Positions 24,201 to 36,200 of a stretch of 43,973 nucleotides of DNA are shown here, in pieces; position 1 is the first letter of the stretch, and the number at the start of each line of letters is the position of its first letter. The notes under the pieces were generated by a model that did no database searches, was not told the DNA's origin, and saw nothing but the letters and a program-made list of their open reading frames with translations. The DNA is from a virus. The position numbers and the translations under genes were made by a program. Where the stretch lies: positions 1-43,973 of the IMG/VR virus record IMGVR_UViG_3300025128_000091; one strand, given 5' to 3'.

Positions 24201-27200
24201 AAAACTTCACTGTGCGCAAGATTACCATAAGCACCAGTAAGTCGTAAGACTGTTCCATCTGAGATGTTTGACCAGAAGTCAGCATCAGCAGATACTCCGA
24301 TGAATCGATTGGTGGTTGTTGTTGCTTCACCGCTAGTATATCCTCTACTTGAGTAAGTTGCTGTGTGAGTTCTACCTGTAGAATCAACATAGGACAATTT
24401 GTGATTCCAATAGTCTCTTCCAACAAGAGGAAACAGGTCATTGTTTGTTACAGCGATAACTGCATCTTTTGTGGTGTTCGCTGTTGTCTCTGCTGTAATG
24501 GTTCTACGGAAAGTGCACGTTGGTGTAAGACTGCTATACTCATGGATGTAAGGGTCAAGATAGTAAGTAGGATATCCAGCCAGTGTAATCTGAGAGCCGA
24601 CCGAACCGAGAGTGCTTCGACAAAAATGATAGTAGTCGTCAGGGAAGTAATGCTCTGTCTTTCTCCAAGGATTTGTGCTGTAAATAGTGCTTGATTTGAT
24701 TGCAGGGGACCACCAAGGAACAGTCACAGTATAACCCGGTGTAGCCTTACGGAACATATTCGGACGATATGGTAGAGACCGACGAGTAAACGCACCTGAC
24801 GTGCTTTCATTTACACCCAACGGATTGAACAAACCAAGTGCTGGGACACTTGTAAATTGTTGACCGGGAGCAGGGTCGATATCAAGAATCATTTCGTTTA
24901 GGTAAATCTCACAACCGCGCACATCTGCCATTGTTGCCTCTGCGAGGATAAGGTCGTAGTTAGCACCACTCCACTGAATAGCGATGACTGTGTTTACTTG
25001 TTGGTCTGTGAGTGTAGGATACACAGTGCCAGTTGGTGCTCCTGTAGCCCCAAATGTTTCATTTGCATTGTTACCCATAAACTGCTGAGCAAACAGGTTA
25101 GGTTGGATAATAATCTGATATGCGCCTACTTCTAATGGGTCAGGGAAGTTCCATTGATGTTTGTAATTAGTTCCTCTTTCCAATTGGATTCTATGCCCAC
25201 CTGTAGAATTACAAGTTGCAGTTCCATCTGCTATTCCATACCCATCAAATCTCAATTTAGTTTCAAACATCAAAGTGAAACCATCACCATGTATATCTGA
25301 TGGTTTATGCGCAGATGTGAGACTTGAAAACCACATGAGAGCATGAGGGCCTACTGTATCTTTCGTGAATATAGTTGTATCAGTTCCGTCAGAATCCTCT
25401 GTGAGACCTGCTGTAATTATTGCGCTACCACTCAAATCTTCAACACTTTTCACTGCTGCTGATGAACATGCAAATGCATTAGTGTATACTCGTTGATACA
25501 ATGGATGTGCGAGATGACCGGGCATCATAGCCATTGTTGGTGTAACATAGTGATGTCCCATGCGAGGTAGAGGCATTGGTGTAAGACGGTCGCCACGAAT
25601 TACTGCCGTAGGTGCTGTTGTTGACCCTACTGTCTGCCATTGAATGTTCTTCTTATCTGGGCTCTCTCCACTTACCTCAGCGTGGTCACGTAATCGACGA
25701 GCAGCGAAGTGACGAGTTGTCCCAGCAGGTATGTAGAAACCGGGTTTGATTGTATCTCCGTTACTCGCTGAGAAGCCGGGTGGAAATACACATCCAGTAA
25801 AAGTAGAGCCGCTCACATTGGTATATGAGACCACAAAACCATTGACGACAAGGAAGTATCTACCATCAGGTATCGCCTCTTGCCTCCATACAGTTGTGCT
25901 AACTGTTCCATTTGCTGTAAGCACGCTACCACTGTGTGATACAAATGTGCGCGGGTCGTGAGTAATCGCCCCTGCTCCACTAATGTAAAGTGGTTCACGA
26001 GTGCTGTATGTGCTACCAACTTTCGTTACGTGGAAGTAAAGAGACCTATCATGAGGCTCATAGGATGTAGATAGCGGATTGGTGCTGTCGATGTTACCAC
26101 TTCTACTATCAGGGAAGGAATCAGGACGAGAATCAATTCTTTCCCATCCTTCGTTTTCCCAGAACGGTCCATTATTTGGAGCATCATTTTCACTGTTAAA
26201 GTTGCTCAAAACCGTAGCATCTGGCAATGAAGGTCTTTGGATACCACCACTACCCATTGTCTCATGTTGATATCCTTGTAGTCTATCGAAACCTGAGCGA
26301 ACGAGAATATTGCCCGGTATGGTATCTGGATTAGGTAAACGGATTTTTAGATTAGGTTCATTGCCTGAACCAGCAAGAGCAGGTGCAAGTCCCTGTGTGT
26401 CTCTATCTGCCACCACTTCAAAGTCTCGAATAACCACACCAAAGGGAGACCCTCCCTCTATTGTATGCAGTTGACCTGTATCATCTACTACATCCATTTC
26501 AAGAAATTGTAGTTCTTCGTTTGGAATAGTAAGAGCATTCTTAACTTCATAAGAGTGTTTTTCTGCTAATTGAGGATGAGCAAGTTCCTGCGCTTGAATA
26601 ATTGGCAACATCGAAGCGTTAGTTGTTTCAAACGAGAAACGAACATTGCCGTAGATGTTCTCACCAAACTTAACATACGAACCTCCTACCTTTCTCCACA
26701 CCCACGGAACAGCACCAAGACCACGAGCGTTAGGAGCAGGGAGGCAAAGATTACCACCACCCATTCTCTTCCATACAGCGTGCTCAGGGAAGAAGTTTCT
26801 TGCAGCGCTTCTATTTGCCCAATACTTTGACGCACTATGTGTGTTAGGGTCATCACCGTAAGTCAAGAAGGGAGCACTACCTGATTGGCAACTTCTCTTA
26901 AGAGTTTCAGCAATACCTGTAACTGTATTTGCAAGCATCTCATCTGCGTGCATAGAAGAGCCGGGATTGATATCTGTATCAAAGAAAAGGTCTCCTGTAG
27001 GGAACAAGCATGTATCCATTTTCTTAGTTAGATTTCCTGCTGCTCCAGCCCATTCACCGTTTTGGTCTGTGGCTGTTTGTTGGAAAGGAGGATAGTGTAT
27101 TCCTGTATTTGTAAAAGTAACTTGAGCATCTATATGTGGCCCACCATTAGACCAAGCGACATAACGGTCAAGATTGTGCCTATTGTTATGAGATGTAATT

Positions 27201-30200
27201 ACAGTTCCAGCATCTCCATTGGCTCTCCACTTTTGTCCTATGTAATCTCCAGCGAGAACAATACCGTCTCGGTCAGCCTTTGCTACTATAGGCAACTCTC
27301 CTTCATATGAGACTACAAGATAATGACGACCATGAAGACCTGTAGGACAAGATGTGCTCACAGGAGTATAAGTGTAATTGGGAGGGTCTGTCCCATCTTT
27401 CGTTACAACGTATGAAGGAGAGTTCAATGAATGGCATTGTGTGCTCACACCATAGGGATTGAAACCAAGAGCAGGGTGCCATGCTCCAAGACCTGCGCTT
27501 ACACCATTTCCTACAAGCAGGCTATTGAGATATGAATATCTTTCACCATGCCAGCCAATTGCACCAATAGGTCGAGTGCGGTCAATAGCATCAACAACCC
27601 CACTGAAATGCACATGAGTTCCAGCAAGTCCATCGAATATCGAACCTACATTCATGACTGCTGCGTTAGCAGCAGCGTAAGTTGGTAGAGGAGCAGATTG
27701 CGCTTCTATAGAAACTTGAGCGCCGTTTGACCAACGATGATGACCTGTTTGTGTCCAGACAAATATCTGATATGTATCAGATAGACCAGTTATGTGACTA
27801 TGGCTAGTCCCTTCTGTTGGGTCCTCAGGAAAGTAGTTACCAGTTCTGTAATTTGCCCCCAAATAAAATCGAGAATCAGTTGGATTATATCCATAGTAAT
27901 ATGCATACATGAATTCTGGATTGGTGCTTCCACTTGTGCGCAGAAGCCTCAACCAACCCTGTGATGGAAGACTGCGTGGGAGTTGACCTACACTATTTAC
28001 ATCAATGTAACCTCTGCTATTATCATCTGAGAATAAATCTCGACCTGTGTTGTTATCGATTTGACCAACGTGTGTCCATGCGTATCTATCTTGTTTTGAT
28101 GCTTCTTGGAAAGACGGCAAGAAGGTCCCACCAAGAGCCTTTAGGTTTCCTTCACCCGGCCATGAGTTAATCGCCGCTGCAATAATCGCTGCCATCTCTT
28201 CACTGTTTTGGCATCGCGTTGCATCTACAACGAAAACGTCACGAGCAGTATCACTCTCTGAAAGACCATAATCATAGGCTGTAAGCGCGAGTGCTCCTAC
28301 TCTGAACATGGTAGCATTTCCGTTTAGAATAATGGTATTACCGCCTGTGGCTGTTGTTACTACTGTTGTGAACTTTGCAGTTACAGTAGCACCAGAAACA
28401 GGATGTGGTGGGTTCTTGCGCACAGCATTGTCGAACCAGTTACCACCTGCTGGACAACCCCCATCCATATGATATAGAGCACGATATACAGCACCAGACA
28501 TAACACCATGAAGTCCTTGGTCATTAACTTCATAGAAAGAATAAGGGTGAGATGTCCCTAATCCAGCAGTATTCTTTGATGCTCCAAAGTGGTTGGTAAT
28601 CAAAGAGCCATGAAGAGCATTGTCTTGGCTAAAAGTTCCTTTAGGTGAGCCGTATGCTGGCTCCCAATTTCTTAAAGTGTTGAACGGGTAAGCAAATACT
28701 CTTTGCACTGATAACGCCTCAGGAAGATACATCAGTGCATCATTTTTGATAGCGTTAGGTAATTTAGCGTCAGCAAGAGCACTGCCTGTAAAGTATGTAT
28801 CACCCGTGCTAAATGGATTACCTTGTCTACCTACACTGTAGATTCTGCCCCAACCTGCACTCAAATCAGCGCTATTCATACTCGATGCAACACTTGGCTC
28901 TACTGCTGTTTCAAAATGCTTAGGAGCAGATTGCCCCGGTCCAAATATTACATACGCTACTTCATTTGCTGCATCATCGTAACGAGCGTAAGGATGAGCA
29001 AAGCGCAAAACTACAGGTATTGGCTTAGAGACAATAGTGTTACCATAAAGTGTATTTTTGTTTGCACTTCCCGATGGGTCATGACTATCTGTTCCTGAAT
29101 CCATATCTGTATGAAGAATAGCATCTGCGTTAGCAAATGGTGGTGCATCCTCTCCTCTATGTTGGTCAAGAGCATGAGTTCCGGGGAACATAGCCATTAT
29201 TGCTGTAGTATCTATAATCGCATGAGAGCCCATGTTCTCTCCGACGTTTTGTAAACCTGCGCAACCTGTAGGTCCACTGGAATATGGATGACTCATAACT
29301 TCCGTGTAGTCATTTTGAGTTCCGTCGTTAACATCCATAACCACGCCACTAAATCCACCACCGAAATACAAAGGCACACTGTGGTCAGGACTATCAGAGG
29401 CTCCTCTAAAATATGTAAGAGGCTCCCCATATGTGTTACCTGCAAGACGAATGCCATCGAACTTACGAGCGTTGGTTGTATCCCCCCATCTGTAGATGTA
29501 AGCGTTAGTTACTGCGGAGGCTGCAAACTCATTTTGTTCTGTGAGTATGTATCCGAAATAGTGAGTATTGTTACTCTCACCATAATCACTGAGAGGTTGA
29601 GCAAGAGCATATCCTTTATCACTTGACCATATCAATACCTTTTCAACAAACGATAAATCGGCTGCATTACTGAAAGGCTGTGTTCCCATATTAGTTCCTG
29701 CAACATGCTTCCTCCATGCTTCATATCGACCAAGAGGGCCAAAGGTAAAGATTCCATGAGACGCTTGCATTGCTATTTCATGAACAGCATGCGAAGTAGA
29801 GTAAGTTCCATGTGAGTAATCGTATCGAGTTCCACTGTTGAATGATGCTGGTGTATGACTTCTTGAACATGGGCCATCAATAGCAGGAAGAATATGGTCG
29901 CCGGGGAACCTTGTATAGAGTTCTCCACGAAGATGGCTGCGCCAGTTGCTTACATCTACTGCATTATTTGCACTATCTACGAGTATGGGTGTCGCTGTAT
30001 TGGCATTAGTTCCTCTATATCGTGTTGTAATATTGAGAACTGTCTTTGGAAGATAACCAACATCGATTCGCATACCAGCATCTATTTCCGCTCTGCTCAA
30101 ACCTCCAAGATGGTCGTTACCGTTTAGGCTAGTGCCTCCACCATCAGATGCAGTGCTAGTAACACTCCCATCATATAGACCCCAATCTACATCTCTGCGC

Positions 30201-33200
30201 ACATCAAAAAGGTCTCTCAGTGGAGTAACTTCTGACTTAGAATTGAATGTTTTGATGTGTATAGCAGTTTGAGCGCCATCGCCCATAAGTTCTCCATATG
30301 TTCTACCTGTAGCAGTATACAAATCACTACAATCGAAATAAGACCCGTCCCCGTTAGGATTTACAGTCATTGCGTGTTCCACAGCAGCAGCAATTAATTC
30401 ATCAGTAATGATAGAAGTTTGATTTAGAGCAGGGCTAATAAGAATAGGTGAGTCACCCGCTGTATCATTGGCTGGGCCTGTTTCAGAACTAAAATATGAA
30501 GAAAGCGTTTGACCTGTTACACCTGTAAAGGTCATCGTTCCTGATGCGTTATTATGAGTGCGACCAGTATAAGACAAGACAGTAGACGCACCACTTGTAT
30601 ATGCTGTTCCACTTGGTTTTGTTACAAGCAATAAACCAGAATCAGGAAAACCAAGCCACCCTAAAGCATCTAGACCACTGGCTGTTGGTAGGTCGTGCCA
30701 GAGAGTGCTGATAGTTAGGCTAGTTCCAGATACTGAAATAGTGCACGCATAGGCGTTTTCAGGAGCACGAACACCACGCCACAGGTTACCTCTCCATGTT
30801 GGGTCGGGAAGGTCGTAAGGTCCCATTGGGTAAGTAGCACCTTTCATGTTTTTTCCAATAGTAAATCCACCTTGTCCTATGTCTCTATCATCAAAGAAAA
30901 CAATTGTCTCGTTCTCTATTGTGTTAGGAAGAACTGTGCGGTCATTTACGAAGGGTTTCCCACTCTCTCTGTATACAAATCGAATTGTATGACTTTTACC
31001 ATTGTGGTCTACAAATCTAAATCCGTAAAGAGAAGAGTCACCAATCTCATTTGTTTTAACTTCTGATGTAGGAACGTGTGATGAATATGACGTTCCACCA
31101 GTAGTAGCATATATCTTATCGAATCGTCCGCCGTTGTTATTTTCTCCAAGTCCCCATTTACCAGCGTCAGGAGCCCAACCCGGTATACCAGATGCCACTA
31201 GACCTCCAAAATTGATACGAGAGCGAGCCTGAGTTCCAATGCGTAAACCTTCTACAACAGTTTCTGAAAGACCCTGTTTTTCAAACGATTCAGCATTGAG
31301 TGTGTTTGCAGAGCGACCAGTTGAAACCTCATCTATTGTATCAGAATAAGAACTAGAAACACTATCCATATTGGTATCAGAATCAAATCCTTTGTGTAGA
31401 TTGTTGATGAGGTCATCAGCATCTTCTTCTTGAGGAAGTAATTCTCTAAGAGTAGTAATAGGAGCAAATGGCCTTCCATCTTTATTGATAGGCATAGGAG
31501 CAGGATGCATATTTTCTCCAAGCATTTCGTTCGGCATACACCAAAAGTTACGGAATCGACCACCATGCCCTACGAGGAACTGAGGGCGATAGAGACTCTG
31601 TCCGCGACTATTGTCTAACCATGTGCAGAAATTACGACCAGATGCTCCGGGCACTGTGCTATGAATAACAATACTGAAACCTTCGTTACCGTCCGCATCT
31701 ACAACAACACGACCAAGATGTGCGCGTAAATATCCCATGTGGCTACCACGGTCGAACGAAGTAAACGCGGTATCATTCCAGAAAGGAGCAGGGTCGTGTG
31801 TGCTACCTGTAGCAGAAAAGTCAGCATGATGATGAGTTGCTGTTGGGTCCGTGGGTATGTTTGACTCAACTCCGATTGTTCGATTATCAGGACGTGCAGT
31901 GATACCAAATCTTTCTCCTTCACCAACATATTGGTCAGCAGGACGACGTTGATTACTGCGACCGTTAAGAGCACCTGCTTGATTAACTAAGCGAACAACT
32001 TCACGAGCAGCAGCCTCAATATCAGTTACACCTTCTTTAACTCCAATTTCACCGAGGTCAACACTAAGACGCCTAATGAAATCTAAATCTGTCCACTGTG
32101 GGAGATTACTTAGACGAGAATCTGTTAGTGTGAGTGTATTTGCCCTCTTACCTTTAAGACACAGGAATGCTGGTATGGCTCTTGTTCCTTCTGGTGTATC
32201 GAAAAACGTAGATGAAAATCTGTATCGAGCAGCATTAGATGATGTAACATAACCTGATTCAGTGCTTGCAATAAAATTAGCATGTCTTGTTGCAGCACTG
32301 CTGGCTGAGCAAACGCTGTTTTCTAACCTATCAGCCCCTCCTCGATGAGGAACATTAGAAGACCCGTAGTCGAGGTAAGCGTTGTTACCACGAGTCAGTA
32401 TGTTTGTTCCGCTGGTTGATGTAGTATTATGACCTAAAACAGAGTCTTGGTCAATAAAGAACCAAGATTTGTGCGCATATGCCCCCTCAACAAACTTAGA
32501 ACGACCAGAATCCGACATAGCAATTTTAACATCGCCACTAATGACTGTTCCTGTTCCACCACCACTATTGGTTCCTACCATTGTGATTGAACTGCTTGCT
32601 GTATCATTATTTTCGTTACCGACAGGGTCGTTGGTTCGTATTTGTGAGTGAAAACCAGATGCAACATCAAGTCCGTTTATTTTTGGCGTCATCTGACTAC
32701 TTTGAACCTGCATGAATAAATCATGAAAAGCGATAAACTCGCGGTCGTGTTGAACATCGTAAAGCAATACCCGAGCGTGTTGTTCTGTGCTCAAATATGG
32801 GTCTAAGAAAGCGACAGTAGGAGCGTTACTCAATCCAAGCATAGAGTAGTTTTCTTCAATTGTTTTGTTTATGTGTTGAACAAAATTACGTGCAGTTTCA
32901 ATACAAGTGTTTCCAATAAGGAAGTTTTCCATTGGGATACTGTCTCTTGGCATTGCAGCCATTGCACCTCTACCTCCATTGAAACCATTCCATACCTCAA
33001 ACTCATTGAGCACACCACGACTCTTACAGAACATACCATCGATGGCGTGGGGATTAGTGTAATGCATATTCATCCAAACAGTATCACCATATCGTAAACC
33101 ACCCGGAGCATATCCATTACCCCATGTTTGATTTACAACTCCATCCTCTACTCGGTCACACGCACCATCTGCGCCCCCAGAAAAATTAGTAACTGTGCAG

Positions 33201-36200
33201 TGGTCTACATTTTCAGTAATTGATGTATTTCCTGATGCTCCTTTAATGACTTGAGTAAGTGTTAATATGTTGTTACCCGTTCCTGTGCCATCAGAACTAA
33301 GTGCGACTGTAATTGTTTCAGGGTGCCCGTTGGCATGCTCAATACAATTTTTCAAAGCCAGAGCCTTATCATCAGCATTATTACCAGTTACATCAAATTG
33401 CAACGCAGAAGCGCTAGAAGACCCTTTCGCAGTATATGTCCTTGAAAGACCTGCACCATCTATGATGACTATAGTTTGGTCTGCTGATGAATCAGTATCT
33501 GTGAAAATTATAGTTGATGTTGCAGCCGTAGAACTGCGCGTAACCCCTCTTAGCGTCAGACTACCGAGAGTGCTAGTAATGGATGTTGACCCACCAAAAT
33601 GACTGAAAGGGATTACTGTGACTCTATCAATATTAGTAGAGGACGCATATTCAACGCTATATGTTTCACCGTTTTCATGCACTGCTTCATACACGAAACC
33701 AGATGAGAGAGCACCAAGTGGTATCTTGTCTCCTTCAAATCTATACACATTGCTACCAAGATGTTCCAAAAGTGTAATGACTGCACCTCCAGATTCAATG
33801 CGTGCAAGATGTGGATTCTGACGAGGACCAGCCTTGAATTCAACTGCACTCACATATTGACGTAGACCATAGTCAATATTGCCGCCTTGAGTCTGCACGT
33901 TAGCCCTATCATGATAGTAAGAGCGACGGAACTCACGACCTGCCGACGACGAAAACGGGTCATCTCGTATAGGAGGAGAGATATCATCAGGATAAGATGA
34001 AGATAGAAACAAAACTTCTCCATCTTTCAAGTCCTTGAAGAAATCTGTGGATACCTCTAACGGGCTTCCTGTGATAAGGATTCTTTTGTTTGTTCTATCC
34101 AACTGAGTGTATATCATCCACTCACCGTTTGAGCGATACAGACGACGTATACGGATATCATCTTCACCAAAACGAACGAGACCATTATCTGGGTTAGAGT
34201 CTGGTAATCGTTCTATGTTATCGATATAGATGTGTGAAGCATCCCTATCGACTCTAACTATGCGCACACCGTGTCTATCATCTCCTTCAACCCAACGACG
34301 ATGATAAGAAGCCATTACTTCTCGGTCAGCAGGAGGAAGGTCAGTGCAACGACGACCAACAGGATTGGGTGCCCATGTATGTGCTGTGAGCGTAGCATCT
34401 AAGTGCAACTTCATGCTGTTATCTGGTCCGGGGAAGATGCCAGCATCACGGTCTTCAAAGAATTGTTGAGGGAATAGAGGGATTTCAACGAGAGCACGAG
34501 TGCTGGCATACTGTGTTCCTAACTGATAGTCATGAGTAACACTTCCAATAGATTGGAACATACGGTCGTTTACTGTAGTTCCATCATTACATACACTCTC
34601 TTCATTAAACAACGGGTCAAGCATGATGAGACTACCATCTGATATAGCGTTACTAGCCAACCCTGTCCAAGCAGCATACGTGTCTGATTCACTACCATCA
34701 GAATTGATGAATCGACCAGTGCCTAAACTTCCTGCTGAACCAAAGAAATAGAAGGAGCCAGCAGTGGTTTTGTAATACTCTCCGTTTGCTCCTGATTCAA
34801 AATATACACGTCCGCGAGGTGGAAAACAATACGTTCCCCATGAGGCAAGAGCATCAGATTCGTTATTCAAAGGAACAACATCAATTTGACCCGGTGATGC
34901 TGCAACGACATCAGTCACTCTTACAGTGCAATCTTTTCGTGTTGACCATCCTAATCGAGACAACACACTTGGGTCCCAAGTTGGTTTAGTATTCACTGCT
35001 CCTTGACCGGGGCCACCAAGAGTTACAGTTACAACAGGAGCATCAGGACTGAGTTCTTTGATTAGATGTGAGTTAGGTGAGCCATCACCTGTAATGTTGA
35101 CCTCTGCTCCTGCGATATCATCCATCAAACCTGTAACTTGAAGAACAGATATTGAGCCGATATCAGTTGACTCATGCTTGAATGAAGACACTCTACCTCT
35201 AGTTTGTAGATACTCAATCGAAAATACAGTTGGGTCTGTGTTGTTATCTACTACACTCACAACCTTAGACAGTTGCATACAACGAGTTCTCGATGACGGT
35301 TGTAGAATGATATGTATGTTAGCGTCTTGTTTGAAATTATCAATTATATCATACACTTCATATGCGTGTGTGGATTGAGACGTAGTTCCTAGATTTCCTG
35401 ATACAGCAGTCATCTTATAAGACGATGCACCTAAATCGATTGACTCTTTTCTATCAGATGCCGCATGAATTATCATTTTGTGATAGACAGATGGATGTGA
35501 TACAGTGTCTGCGTTTATGTTTACTGCTATGGGTCCGCTGTTAGCAGGGTCTGTAGCAACACTTGGTGTATAGTTTGAAGGTAATTTACTCAAATCTAAT
35601 TCAATCTCATTTTGAGAACCACCTGTATTGTCTCCCACTAACTTATGAGAGTCCAACGCTTGTGGATTGTTTCCTATGTCTCCCTCAGGTATGATTATGA
35701 CTCCACCGGGAGCATGCAAAGTTCGACCCGAAGATATAGATGATGCAATAGTGGCTCCTACCCTCTTACTGTTAATGAGAGCACCAGCGTGTGGAACAGT
35801 CTTTTCTACGATAAGACAAGGGCCAGAGGTCCCCATTGTAGTTCCAAGAAGGTCAACAGCGTTGTAATGTATTTCGATGTATGGAAAGTCACTGTCTCCT
35901 GTTTCTAATATTGCAACTCTTGACTCTGACTCAGGAGTAAGATGAAGATTGTATACATCATCAGTCGCTACGACATTCTTAGTCCCATGACCTTTGAGAA
36001 GAAAAGGAGTAACATCAAACCCACTTCCTCCTATTGCAATAATATCATCATCTGATGCAGTTATACCAACAAGTCCGTTTCTTATTACTTGAACAACAGT
36101 AGATGATGTTACGACATCTATTGGTTTTCCTCTGAGCGCTTCTCTGTAAACTGAAACTTTACTGTTGATAGGAAGAGCAGAACCAATGCCTTCGCCATGA